Shown piece after piece: positions 1-8,023 of a stretch of 30,692 bases of DNA. A program made the position numbers and the translations under genes. This stretch comes from a virus. Within the stretch, counting starts at the first letter, position 1, and the number at the start of each line of letters is the position of its first letter. The notes beneath the pieces were generated by a model, which saw only the letters and a list, made by a program, of their open reading frames with translations, had not been told where the DNA came from and searched no databases. Location: positions 1 to 30,692 of IMG/VR virus record IMGVR_UViG_3300020411_002295; one strand, given 5' to 3'.

Positions 1-398
1 TTTATATAATAACTTTGCCAATATATTGGATCATTCATAAATTTTTCATAAATGTATTTACATGATTTTGGATAATATTTTTGAAACCCACCATTCATTG
101 TGTAATTTGGATTGTCTGTATCTCCCCACCAAGAATGAATAGATACAAATTCATCTTCTTTAATAGGATAGTCTATCAATTTCATATAATCATTGATTAG
201 TAATATATCAATGTCTATGACAACAATTGGTTCATCTATCTCAAGATTCATTAAAAATAATTTATTCCATTGAAATAGTACATTATCACTATATGGTTCA
301 TGAATCCATGTTATGTTATCCAATTTAGAATTTAGATAATCTTCATATTCAATACCATATCTATTTCCTATTCTGAGAGCAAATATTTTTGTGTCCAT
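1..398 (-). CDS. Putative GT-A-type glycosyltransferase, C-terminus cut by window edge
   Basis: An open frame runs from an ATG at 398 down to the left edge, giving 132 codons with no stop, so the C-terminus is missing. It has a hydrophobic strand followed by an acidic DxD site, VVIDIDILL, with D62 and D64. In GT-A glycosyltransferases this site binds the metal and nucleotide-sugar. A Trp-rich segment follows (SIHSWWGD), then MNGGF, which resembles the acceptor-side loop of GT8-like enzymes. The start overlaps the last 31 bases of the upstream gene (368-922), as is usual in this leftward operon. The same DxD layout recurs in the genes at 368-922, 2188-2931 and 25314-25952. The sugar donor and acceptor cannot be read from the sequence. 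The fold assignment is fairly safe; the activity is inferred. Confidence 0.6.
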   Translation of the reverse strand, partial: MDTKIFALRIGNRYGIEYEDYLNSKLDNITWIHEPYSDNVLFQWNKLFLMNLEIDEPIVVIDIDILLINDYMKLIDYPIKEDEFVSIHSWWGDTDNPNYTMNGGFQKYYPKSCKYIYEKFMNDPIYWQSYYI

Positions 399-922
399 TC
401 AATTTTTTTCATATCTTTACCATGATTAAAAAGGCATACGGGATAATCTAATTCCTTTGCATCATACGCACATGACCAGCAAACTTTTTCATATAATTGA
501 CAGTATGTTTCTTTGTAAATATATTCATCAATTCCTCTCCAATACTTTACTCTACTGTAATTTTCATCCTCATGGAAATCATAGTAGATATATGAATTGT
601 CACCAGACCATGACATAATTGATGAGTTGATTGGTGTATGTAATTCAGGTCGCCACCAAGCAAAAAGAGTTGTAAATTCTTTTCTTATTAAATGATTTAT
701 GTCACCTTTAATCACAACATCCAAATCAAAATAAAGATAATATCTTTCTTCTGTAAAATCTCTAAACATTTGGAGTTTATCATACACACTACCTTCACCT
801 TTTCTTATTATTTGTATTTCATCATAAATTAAATTACCATAATTTTTAATCATATGTATTATGTTGTTTACATACCATTCATCATATTTTGTTCCTGTAC
901 AAACTAATATGATAGTTACCAT
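368..922 (-). CDS. Small putative glycosyltransferase with DLD motif
   Basis: This 184-residue protein starts with a Rossmann-like strand (MVTIILVCTGTKYDEWYV). The acidic site YFDLDVV (D66, D68) matches a GT-A DxD motif. The downstream TPINSSIMSW segment is nearly the same as TPINSSFVAW in the protein at 2188-2931, so the two are paralogues, and both end in a xCLFNxxxx segment followed by a Trp. It is shorter than the 247-residue paralogue. The difference lies mainly before the DxD, so this may be a minimal version. Its ATG overlaps the stop of the upstream gene (ATGGTAA, 922-916), which suggests translational coupling. The likely role is sugar transfer in the leftward cluster. Donor and acceptor are unknown. 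Confidence 0.6.
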   Translation of the reverse strand: MVTIILVCTGTKYDEWYVNNIIHMIKNYGNLIYDEIQIIRKGEGSVYDKLQMFRDFTEERYYLYFDLDVVIKGDINHLIRKEFTTLFAWWRPELHTPINSSIMSWSGDNSYIYYDFHEDENYSRVKYWRGIDEYIYKETYCQLYEKVCWSCAYDAKELDYPVCLFNHGKDMKKIEWTQKYLLSE

Positions 923-1686
923 TGACCTATTACCATGTATCTTGTATATTTTTCCAATTGTAATGCTTGTGCGTAATAACTTATGTTTATTTCATTTTTA
1001 CTTTTTAATTCATTTGAAGATTGTACACAATTGATATGATCATCAATTTCAGAATAATTATTTGATTGTAGAACTAAAAGGGGTTTATTTTTGTAGTACT
1101 TTTTCATTTTTGATATATCATCCATATGTTCACATGATGTGTTTATTACAATATCACGTCTTCTCAATTCTTCTCTCTCAAAATAATTTCCAAATTCAAC
1201 AATTTTAAAATCATATTCAAATCTGTTTCTATATTGGACTAAAACTTTTTTACAATCTTCATCAATTTCATAAAAGTCTATTTGTTTTATTTTTAAAAAA
1301 TCAAGCATTTCAATCAAAGGAAATCCAAACCATCCACCAATTATTTCTATATGTAATGGGTGTTGTGGTTGTTGTATATTTTTAAGAGCATTTCTCAACC
1401 ACATTTTTGATTTATATTGCCCATCTGAGATGGAATCATTGTAACTTTCTAGTAAATGTGGATGAAATTTGGTAATCCATTTTTTAATAAAATAATATGG
1501 ACTTTTTTTATAATTTCTAGATATTTTATTTTTTTCGTGAAGTAGTTTTCCTTTTTTATATTCTATTCTTCCTCTTTCCATTTCTAATTGACCAATTTTT
1601 TGATTTAATTGTCCTATTTCATAATTAAGATCTAAATCTTCTTTATCAATTTTTTCAATTTCTTTTATTGTGTTTATAAATTGCAT
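916..1686 (-). CDS. Coiled-coil plus SAM-methyltransferase-like protein
   Basis: The 256 residues form two parts. Residues 24-51 are four consecutive heptads of the form xGx(L/I)xxx (IGQLNQK, IGQLEME, RGRIEYK, KGKLLHE), a regular coiled coil that probably oligomerises the protein. From about residue 110 there is a Rossmann-like methyltransferase fold: the glycine-containing strand HIEIIGGWFG, an acidic strand end FYEIDED where SAM ribose would bind, and a later strand VINTSCEHM. The C-terminal part (LVLQSNNYSE, then HINCV, then YTRYMVIG) matches the pattern of a phage family usually labelled putative methyltransferase. The protein at 1674-2195 is a diverged relative. ATG 1686 overlaps the stop of that gene. 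The substrate is unknown, and methyltransferase activity is inferred from the fold only. Confidence 0.55.
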   Translation of the reverse strand: MQFINTIKEIEKIDKEDLDLNYEIGQLNQKIGQLEMERGRIEYKKGKLLHEKNKISRNYKKSPYYFIKKWITKFHPHLLESYNDSISDGQYKSKMWLRNALKNIQQPQHPLHIEIIGGWFGFPLIEMLDFLKIKQIDFYEIDEDCKKVLVQYRNRFEYDFKIVEFGNYFEREELRRRDIVINTSCEHMDDISKMKKYYKNKPLLVLQSNNYSEIDDHINCVQSSNELKSKNEINISYYAQALQLEKYTRYMVIGQW

Positions 1687-2195
1687 CCTGCCACCATGTA
1701 ATAGTTAAATAATCCTTTAAATGTTTTTGTAGAATAAATTTTGGTCAATTCATTTTGTTCTATTAATGTATCTATATTATGTATTTGATTTATACATGCT
1801 AAATGATCATTGTCTGATCCTATTAATACAAATTCACCTTTATAAATTTTTCCAATAGGATATGTGTCTTCACAAAATTTGTTTACATATAATCCTTCTT
1901 CAATTTTAACTTCATCAAAAATTACATCAACATTATAAATTTTATCAGTCAATCCTCTATTAGCTTTACATACATATTCATCAACATCATAATAATGACA
2001 ATCAAAACCCATCTTATCAAAATATTCATATTCTAATCCACAAAACCAACTACATAAAAAATTAATTCTTTCACCATTATAAAAATTTATTATTGTTTCA
2101 TATAAGTTTTTTGTTATTAATCTATTGTTATCATTGCATGACCAATCAATAAGATAATGTATTTCTTTTGGTGCATTATATTTTAATTCAAACAT
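1674..2195 (-). CDS. Diverged methyltransferase-like protein, paralogue of 916-1686
   Basis: Start chosen at ATG 2195 (MFELKYNAPKEIHY, 173 residues). It lies 3 bases after GGGAAAG and overlaps the stop of the upstream gene in TATGTTTGA. Longer in-frame starts up to 2255 would overlap that gene by 68 bases. The segment INFLCSWFCGLEYEYF then CHYYDVDEYVCK lines up with IEIIGGWFGFPLIEML then IDFYEIDEDCKK of the neighbour at 916-1686. The C-terminal FVLIGSDN, ACINQI and NYYMVAG blocks line up with LVLQSNN, HINCVQ and TRYMVIG. The glycine motif is weakened (CSWFCG rather than GGWFG), so it could be an inactive partner subunit. It lacks the neighbour's coiled coil. Function unknown beyond this relationship. 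Confidence 0.5.
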   Translation of the reverse strand: MFELKYNAPKEIHYLIDWSCNDNNRLITKNLYETIINFYNGERINFLCSWFCGLEYEYFDKMGFDCHYYDVDEYVCKANRGLTDKIYNVDVIFDEVKIEEGLYVNKFCEDTYPIGKIYKGEFVLIGSDNDHLACINQIHNIDTLIEQNELTKIYSTKTFKGLFNYYMVAGCNL

Positions 2196-2931
2196 AACTT
2201 TCCCAAATTTCTTTTGCCCAATCATTAGTTTCATGTAACTCAAAATGTGTTTCATTTGACCCAGCCCATGCTTTATGAGAAGTATTAAAAAGACATATTT
2301 TATAATCTTTCATATATTGTTTTGGGAATAGGTTGTGTGGATATTTTGCTCCTATATTGTAATTATAAACAATTCCTTCAGGCCAGAAACTTATTTTGTT
2401 TTTTCTATATGGTTGATAAAACAGGTATTTGTCAAATGATGGATAAGTGAAAAACGCTTTTTCTTTATTTTTTATTAGTTCTTCATATATATCTTGTCCA
2501 ATATCATCTTGCCATGCAACAAAAGATGAATTGATTGGTGTTGTTAAGAATCCATAATTTTTTATTGAAGCCCACGGATCTCTCCAATAATTCCATATAA
2601 ATTTTATTTTTTTGTGTTCTTGATTAATTAAATTTGTTATGTTATCATGTATAAGAATATCTAAATCAAACCATGCTTTTTTGCCAGATAAATATGCATA
2701 GTCATTGAAATAGCACATTTTTTCAGAAGTAAATATTTGTGTTCTTGGATATTCTGAAAATGTTTTGGGTATTGGTTTTATTTCAATATCTTTATTCAAT
2801 CCATCAGAATTATCTGTAAGGCAATGAAAATTAAAAGGATAGTTGTAATTAACTTTAAGTGAATTAAATAATCTATTTACATATGTTGGTGAATATTTTG
2901 TTCCCCATTTTAAACAGAAAAAATTTGTCAT
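2188..2931 (-). CDS. Putative GT-A-type glycosyltransferase
   Basis: I start this at ATG 2931 (MTNFFCLKWGTKYSPTYVN), a typical N-terminus for marine and phage proteins of this type. The in-frame upstream codon at 2949 would extend it into the divergent gene. The 247-residue product has a strand plus DxD site WFDLDILIH (D89, D91), a Trp-rich loop (WNYWRDPW) and TPINSSFVAW, shared with the protein at 368-922. This fits a nucleotide-sugar transferase of GT-A fold. It is the first gene of the leftward run. Its start codon shares the CATG at 2929-2932 with the rightward carbamoyltransferase, and no Shine-Dalgarno sequence is visible upstream. Donor and acceptor unknown. Confidence 0.6.
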   Translation of the reverse strand: MTNFFCLKWGTKYSPTYVNRLFNSLKVNYNYPFNFHCLTDNSDGLNKDIEIKPIPKTFSEYPRTQIFTSEKMCYFNDYAYLSGKKAWFDLDILIHDNITNLINQEHKKIKFIWNYWRDPWASIKNYGFLTTPINSSFVAWQDDIGQDIYEELIKNKEKAFFTYPSFDKYLFYQPYRKNKISFWPEGIVYNYNIGAKYPHNLFPKQYMKDYKICLFNTSHKAWAGSNETHFELHETNDWAKEIWESYV

Positions 2932-4267
2932 GAGAGTTTTTGGATTCAATGAAGGTTATCATGATGCTGGTGTTTGTATTTTAGATGACCATGAAATTAT
3001 TTATGCTTCCCATAGTGAGAGATATTCTGGTGTAAAGAATGACAAAACTTTACATGATAGTCAAATATCTAAATCTGGCAATTGTGACACAATTGCTTTT
3101 TATGAAAATTATTTTCTAAAAAATACAAGAAGATTATACTCAGGTCAAGGATGGACTAGAAAAAGGACTTCTATTCCATATGATGTTTCTTTTACTCACC
3201 ATGAAAGTCATGCGGCAGCAGGATATTACACTTCAATTTTTGATGAATGTAATGTTTTAGTTATTGATGCGATAGGTGAATGGGATACAATATCTATCTG
3301 GTATTGTAAAAATTTAAAAATGAAAAAAATTAAATCTTTTAAATATCCATATTCACTAGGTCTTTTATATTCAGCAATTACTCATAGAATAGGTTTAAAA
3401 CCAAATGAGGATGAATATATCACAATGGGGATGTCTGCTTTTGGAGAACCGAAATATGATATGGAGTTTTTACTTGAGAAAAATAATCACAAAGGAGTTG
3501 GTCACATTTTTCCAGAAGCAAAGTTTGAAGATCTTGCTGCATCTGTCCAAAATTTATATGAAAAAGAATTATTAAAATTAATTGAAAAATATTGTCATCA
3601 TGAAAATTTAATATTGATGGGCGGGTGTGCATTGAATTGTGTTGCTAACAGTAAAATAAAAAATAAAAATATTTGGATTATGCCAAATCCAGGTGATTGT
3701 GGTTCTTCTTTGGGTGCTGCCGCATTAGTTAATAAGAAAAAATTAAATTGGAAAAATCCATATTTGGGTTATAACTTATTGAGATCAAATCCAAAAAAAG
3801 TTGTGGATGAATTATTAAAAAATAAAGTTTGTGGTGTTGCATCTGAAAAGGCAGAGTTTGGTCCTAGAGCATTAGGAAATAGAAGTTTACTTGGTGATTG
3901 TAGATATCCAATTAAAGATACAGTCAATAATATAAAACGTAGACAAAAATTTAGACCATTTGCGCCCGCTATTTTGGAAGAATATGCAAATGATTATTTT
4001 GATGGACCTATGAATGAATATATGCAATTTGTATCTAAAGCAAAACATGATTATGATTCTGTAACTCATGTTGATGGTACAGCAAGAGTACAAGTGGTTA
4101 AAAAAAGTTGTTCATCCGTTATAAGAGAAATACTAGAATTGTGGTATGATAAAACTGGAATTCCAATGTTATTAAATACATCTTTAAACATAAAAGGAAT
4201 GCCAATAGTAAATGATGAAAGGGATATTAAAATTTTTATGGAAAAATACAATGTTAAAGTATTCTGA
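2930..4267 (+). CDS. NodU/CmcH-family O-carbamoyltransferase
   Basis: This 445-residue protein has the two-domain signature of the family that moves a carbamoyl group from carbamoyl phosphate, through carbamoyl-adenylate, onto a hydroxyl. At the N-terminus are the HSERYSGVKND segment (family EERFSRxKxD) and the HHESHAA metal and active-site motif (H90, H91, H94). Next come DAIGEWDT, EDEYITMGMSAFGEP and the GGCALNCVAN strand. The C-terminal YrdC-like half contains EFGPRALGNRS (E309-S319), FRPFAP and LNTSLN. It is shorter than the 550-600 residues usual for NodU or CmcH. Carbamoyltransferases are known in T4-like cyanophages. It opens the rightward run and probably decorates a sugar or another hydroxyl made by the neighbours. 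Confidence 0.9.
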   Translation: MRVFGFNEGYHDAGVCILDDHEIIYASHSERYSGVKNDKTLHDSQISKSGNCDTIAFYENYFLKNTRRLYSGQGWTRKRTSIPYDVSFTHHESHAAAGYYTSIFDECNVLVIDAIGEWDTISIWYCKNLKMKKIKSFKYPYSLGLLYSAITHRIGLKPNEDEYITMGMSAFGEPKYDMEFLLEKNNHKGVGHIFPEAKFEDLAASVQNLYEKELLKLIEKYCHHENLILMGGCALNCVANSKIKNKNIWIMPNPGDCGSSLGAAALVNKKKLNWKNPYLGYNLLRSNPKKVVDELLKNKVCGVASEKAEFGPRALGNRSLLGDCRYPIKDTVNNIKRRQKFRPFAPAILEEYANDYFDGPMNEYMQFVSKAKHDYDSVTHVDGTARVQVVKKSCSSVIREILELWYDKTGIPMLLNTSLNIKGMPIVNDERDIKIFMEKYNVKVF

Positions 4268-5324
4268 AATTAAAAGTGTTCATATTGAACCAACTCAAAA
4301 ATGTCAAGCGGCTTGTCTTCAATGTGATAGAAATATTAATGGTGGTGAAGATAATCCTTATCTTACAGGAGCGGAGTTAACTACATTAGACTATTATATA
4401 ATTTTTAAAAAGAAATTTATTAAACAATTGGATCATATGTATATGTGTGGAAATCTTGGTGATCCTTGTATTTCATCTGATAGTTTGAATGGATTTGAAT
4501 ATTTTAGAATTGAAAATAATAATATACACCTTTCAATGAATACAAATGGTGGGGCACAAGATGTCGAATGGTGGAAAGAGTTGGCAATTATCATGGGAAG
4601 AAAAGGTCATGTAACTTTTTCTTTTGATGGATTAAAAGACACAAATCATTTATACAGACAAGGCGTTAATTGGGAAAATTGTATGAAAAATTCTGCTGCA
4701 TTTATTTCTAAAGGTGGTAGAGCACGTTGGGAATTTATTATATTTGATCACAATCAGCATCAAATAGAGGAAGCAAGAAAGTTGGCAAAAAAGATGATGT
4801 TTGATGATTTTAGAATAAAGAAAACAGGAAGATTTTTTTCTACTCTTAAACACAAAGGAAAAGAATCTCATCAGGGAGTGAATAGAAAGGGACAAGAAAC
4901 ACAGAAATTGGAAAAACCAAAAGAGGAATATGTTAATAGTGCGTTAAAGCAAGAAAAGGATCTTGTCAATAAATATGGAAGTATGGATCATTATTATGAT
5001 GTAACTGATATTAATTGTAAAGCTATAGAAAAATCAGAAATATTTGTCACTGCTGAAGGTCATGTATTTCCTTGTTGTTGGTTGGGTGGACAACAATACA
5101 AATGGTATTGGAAACCAAAAGAGGCACCAATATGGAATATGATCAAAGATCCAAATAATATTAACGCCATATATAATAATTTAGAAGATATTATAAGTGG
5201 AGAATTTTTTAATATGATAGAAAAATCTTGGTCATGTTCTAGTGTAAAAGAAGGTAAACTAAAAGTTTGTGCTAACAAATGTGGCACAGGGTTTGATGCA
5301 TATAAATCACAATGGGAAGAATGA
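4251..5324 (+). CDS. Radical SAM enzyme, subfamily B, with C-terminal auxiliary-cluster domain
   Basis: Start chosen at ATG 4251, because this places the CxxxCxxC cysteines at 18, 22 and 25, exactly as in the related proteins at 11757 and 17904. An upstream in-frame start at 4212 is less likely. The motif KCQAACLQC binds the 4Fe-4S cluster that cleaves SAM. Instead of GGEP it has MCGNLGDP. Further subfamily marks are MNTNGG, FSFDG and WEFIIFDHN. The C-terminus has DINCKAIEKSE, then VFPCCW, then a late pair of cysteines (KVCANKCGTG), a SPASM or twitch-like auxiliary Fe-S site. A Lys/Glu-rich segment in between (roughly residues 200-235) looks like a flexible linker. Substrate unknown. Confidence 0.82.
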   Translation: MLKYSEIKSVHIEPTQKCQAACLQCDRNINGGEDNPYLTGAELTTLDYYIIFKKKFIKQLDHMYMCGNLGDPCISSDSLNGFEYFRIENNNIHLSMNTNGGAQDVEWWKELAIIMGRKGHVTFSFDGLKDTNHLYRQGVNWENCMKNSAAFISKGGRARWEFIIFDHNQHQIEEARKLAKKMMFDDFRIKKTGRFFSTLKHKGKESHQGVNRKGQETQKLEKPKEEYVNSALKQEKDLVNKYGSMDHYYDVTDINCKAIEKSEIFVTAEGHVFPCCWLGGQQYKWYWKPKEAPIWNMIKDPNNINAIYNNLEDIISGEFFNMIEKSWSCSSVKEGKLKVCANKCGTGFDAYKSQWEE

Positions 5325-5325
5325 T

Positions 5326-6186
5326 ATGAAATTAGCCATTTATGGTGATAGTTTTGCAGATGCATTATTTACACAAGATAGTCATAGATATTTCCAATGG
5401 CCAAATATACTTGCGGACAAATTAAATGTTTACGATTATTCCAATTATGCTTTAGGAGGAACTTCATTAAATTTTTCTTACATGAAATTTTTAGAATCTC
5501 ATGAAAAATATGATAAAATAATATTTGTCGTGACAGATTCAAATAGATCAAGTATTATACAAGAATTTCCGGCTTATAATTTTCAATATCATTTTTCTTT
5601 TTTTGCAGAAAGGCCTTTTGATTTTAATCTAAAAATAAATCAACATATTGACAATCAACAATCTATTAGAGCTGAAAGTGATGAAGGAATTGAATCCACT
5701 GATAAGCTTAAAGAGAAGCATATGGATAAAAAGGTACTTGAAAATGAAATGTATAAGGATAAAATTTATCGAGGTTCATATAATTTAACTTATTATGCTA
5801 TGATAGATAGTATAATGTATAGGCGGCATGATGCTATTTTAATTCATGCTTTTCCAAATCCGCGTGATCCTCATTTTAAAAAGATGAAAAAGAAAAATTT
5901 TAGTTATTATACGTCACCATGTATGAACAATATACAAATGATTCAATATCATAATGACTCCCATTTTGATCAAGTTTTATGGCCTGAAATAGAAAATAGC
6001 TATTTAAAAACTGTTAATCAAAAATATTGTCATATGTCAATACCTCAAAATGAGTGTTTCGCTGAATATGTTTATAAGCATATAACTGAAGATGATTTTG
6101 ATTTAAATTACACCTTACGTATAGAAAATATTAATGAATTTTATCCATTTTCACCTGTAGAAGAAGATCCATTTATTTATGAATAA
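5326..6186 (+). CDS. SGNH/GDSL-family hydrolase-like protein
   Basis: Start at ATG 5326, seven bases after GGAAG and directly following the previous stop; in-frame starts upstream would overlap the radical SAM gene. The block I motif YGDSFAD (G7, D8, S9) is at the N-terminus and supplies the nucleophile. GGTSLN fits block II with the oxyanion Gly. IIFVVTDSNR fits the block III region. The C-terminal HMSIPQNE may give the catalytic His, but the usual Asp three residues before it is not evident (YCH). The family hydrolyses esters, such as acyl or acetyl groups on glycans or lipids. Residues about 105-145 are a charged insert rich in Lys and Glu. It is the most diverged of the three SGNH proteins here. 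Its end (TATGAATAA) overlaps the start of the small ORF at 6179. Confidence 0.65.
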   Translation: MKLAIYGDSFADALFTQDSHRYFQWPNILADKLNVYDYSNYALGGTSLNFSYMKFLESHEKYDKIIFVVTDSNRSSIIQEFPAYNFQYHFSFFAERPFDFNLKINQHIDNQQSIRAESDEGIESTDKLKEKHMDKKVLENEMYKDKIYRGSYNLTYYAMIDSIMYRRHDAILIHAFPNPRDPHFKKMKKKNFSYYTSPCMNNIQMIQYHNDSHFDQVLWPEIENSYLKTVNQKYCHMSIPQNECFAEYVYKHITEDDFDLNYTLRIENINEFYPFSPVEEDPFIYE

Positions 6187-6304
6187 AAAATTTAAAAAAT
6201 TATTTCTGAAATTAAAAATTAGATATAAAATTTTTATTTTTAAAATCAAAAATATAAAAAAGAAAAAATATAAACAAAAAGATCAGATATTTATATATGA
6301 CTAA
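6179..6304 (+). CDS. Hypothetical 41-residue Lys-rich protein
   Basis: ATG 6179 to TAA 6302-6304 encodes 41 residues, 15 of them Lys, alternating with Ile, Phe and Leu (for example KLFLKLKIRYKIFIFKIK). It overlaps the stop of the upstream gene by 8 bases and the start of the next gene by 8, which is the same spacing style as the certain genes nearby. Without it, 6187-6296 would be the longest non-coding gap in the island. No Shine-Dalgarno sequence is seen, and AT-rich DNA can produce such a frame by chance. If real it would be a basic, amphipathic or beta-prone peptide. No family recognised. Confidence 0.35.
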   Translation: MNKKFKKLFLKLKIRYKIFIFKIKNIKKKKYKQKDQIFIYD

Positions 6305-7163
6305 AACAATACTTGTAGCTGGTGATAGTTATTCTTCTCGATGGTGGAAAACGTGGACTCATAAAATGGACAATATGGTTATCCCCAATATTGATAATCT
6401 ATGGCCTGAAATTATTCTCGATACATTACAACCAACTGGTGAGTTTGCAGCTACAGATGATTATTTAATTTTAGAACAAAAGTGCAGAGGTGGTGTTAGT
6501 AATGATTGGATTGTTGATAAAATAGTTCCATATATTATAGACAATCATGATAAAATTAAATATGTCTTAATATTGTGGACAGATTTTTTTAGATTTTCCA
6601 CACATAACTCTAGAATTCAACACGTATTTTGTTCATGTAGAGCGGGAGAAATAAAAGAAAATCTTTTAAATAACGGTGTTTCTGAATTTATATCAGAAGT
6701 GATTATGGACAGAGTGCGTTTTGCAGATTTTATGAAACAACAATTTTCTTTAGAATTTCATAAATATGATCCAGATGTTGTTGATCAAGTGGTGAAAAGA
6801 GCAGTATTACATCAATTTAAACTGGTAGAAATGGTATGTAAAAACTATAATATAGAATATTATTTTATGCAAGGAGTTACTCCTGTTGCTCCTCTTTGTG
6901 ATAGTGATCGTCCAGAATATAATCCAGAAGATTGTTTATTAAAATTAACAGAAGAAAAGGTATATAAAAGTTTAATCAAATATGAAAAATATATAGACAC
7001 TAGTAGATTTATAGGCTGGCCTCTTTATCATAAATGTGGAGGATTTTCATTTGATCATTTGACACATGAAAAATTAGAATATCATGTTAGTGAAAATGAC
7101 AGACATCCTAACCAATTGGGACATGAATTAATTGCTGATAAATTTTTAGATAAACTTAGATGA
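6297..7163 (+). CDS. SGNH/GDSL-family hydrolase
   Basis: This 288-residue protein carries the full SGNH set. Block I is VAGDSYSS (D10, nucleophile S11). Block II is RGGVSND, with the oxyanion Gly and Asn. The block III-like strand is YVLILWTDFFRF. Block V is DRHPNQLGHELIA, with D268 and H270. This is a strong family call: a serine esterase or acylhydrolase, often acting on O-acyl groups of sugars. It is a close paralogue of the next protein (7160-8023): both share ILWTxxxRF, YNIEYYFM and IGWPxY. The end overlaps that gene's start (ATGA at 7160-7163), so the pair is probably translationally coupled. No signal peptide is visible, so it probably acts in the cytoplasm. Confidence 0.8.
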   Translation: MTKTILVAGDSYSSRWWKTWTHKMDNMVIPNIDNLWPEIILDTLQPTGEFAATDDYLILEQKCRGGVSNDWIVDKIVPYIIDNHDKIKYVLILWTDFFRFSTHNSRIQHVFCSCRAGEIKENLLNNGVSEFISEVIMDRVRFADFMKQQFSLEFHKYDPDVVDQVVKRAVLHQFKLVEMVCKNYNIEYYFMQGVTPVAPLCDSDRPEYNPEDCLLKLTEEKVYKSLIKYEKYIDTSRFIGWPLYHKCGGFSFDHLTHEKLEYHVSENDRHPNQLGHELIADKFLDKLR

Positions 7164-8023
7164 AACAAAAAATTTTATTAGCTGATGGGTGTAGTTATAC
7201 ATCTTCTTCAGGATTTCCTTACAAAGAAAAAGAATGGCCGTTTTTATTATCTGAAAAATTAAATTTAAAATGTAAATCTTTAGGAGGTCCAGGATCGAGT
7301 AATGATAAAATTACATCTCGTGTTATTGAATATATAATAAAAAATCATGAAAAAATAAAAATAGTTTGTATATTATGGACTGAATGGTTGAGATTTGATA
7401 TATTAAAAACAATAGATGTACAATTTAAATGTTTTTGTTCTAAACAAGGTCATAATTATGAGGATAGAAAAAGTACATTTTTACCTTATTTGGAAAAAAG
7501 ACTTTCTCGTTTTTCTAAAATGGATAAAGAAAATCGTGATAGAGTTTATAATCATGATATGAAATGTTTTGATTTAAGAAATGATTTATTTAAATTGTAT
7601 GAAAAATATGTTGAAAATGAAAATCCAATGTATAAAAAGGATATTGTAAAAAATATTATTAGACATTTTGTTACAAATAATATTATAGCATTGCAAAATA
7701 TTTGTAGAATATATAATATAGAATATTATTTTATGAATGGTATGGATCCTGATATTCCTTTATTTCCTGATGAAAGTTGTTTAATTCAAGGTAGTGAACA
7801 TAAAGTTTATGAATCAATATATGAATATCAATCATTGTTTGATACAAGTAAATACATAGGGTGGCCAGTATATTCTGAATTTGATGGATATTCTTTTGAT
7901 TCTCTTACAAATGATCAAGAAAAATATCATATAAGTAGTTTTGATAAACATCCTAATAAAGATGGACACAAATTAATTAGTAACACTTTTTATGAAAAAA
8001 TAAAAAATGAAAATGCCAAGTGA
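7160..8023 (+). CDS. SGNH-family hydrolase, paralogue with GCS block I
   Basis: This 287-residue paralogue of the preceding protein has block I changed from GDS to DGCSYT (G10, C11, S12). The nucleophile Ser is kept. Block II is GGPGSSND. The strand CILWTEWLRF, the segment YNIEYYFMNG, the segment YIGWPVY and block V DKHPNKDGH (D262, H264) are all present, so the catalytic triad is complete. GCS variants are common in phage SGNH proteins and do not by themselves mean inactivity. Tandem duplication followed by divergence is the simplest origin. The end overlaps the following radical SAM gene by 17 bases. Confidence 0.75.
   Translation: MKQKILLADGCSYTSSSGFPYKEKEWPFLLSEKLNLKCKSLGGPGSSNDKITSRVIEYIIKNHEKIKIVCILWTEWLRFDILKTIDVQFKCFCSKQGHNYEDRKSTFLPYLEKRLSRFSKMDKENRDRVYNHDMKCFDLRNDLFKLYEKYVENENPMYKKDIVKNIIRHFVTNNIIALQNICRIYNIEYYFMNGMDPDIPLFPDESCLIQGSEHKVYESIYEYQSLFDTSKYIGWPVYSEFDGYSFDSLTNDQEKYHISSFDKHPNKDGHKLISNTFYEKIKNENAK

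Noticed and set aside
2999-3006. CATAAATA on the minus strand, about 70 bases before the leftward operon start
   Set aside because: One mismatch to the late-promoter octamer and inside another gene; too weak to list as a promoter.
6288-6295. TATTTATA, a TATAAATA octamer on the minus strand before the gene at 6297
   Set aside because: It would drive transcription leftward, antisense to all nearby genes, and the local DNA is so AT-rich that a chance match is likely.
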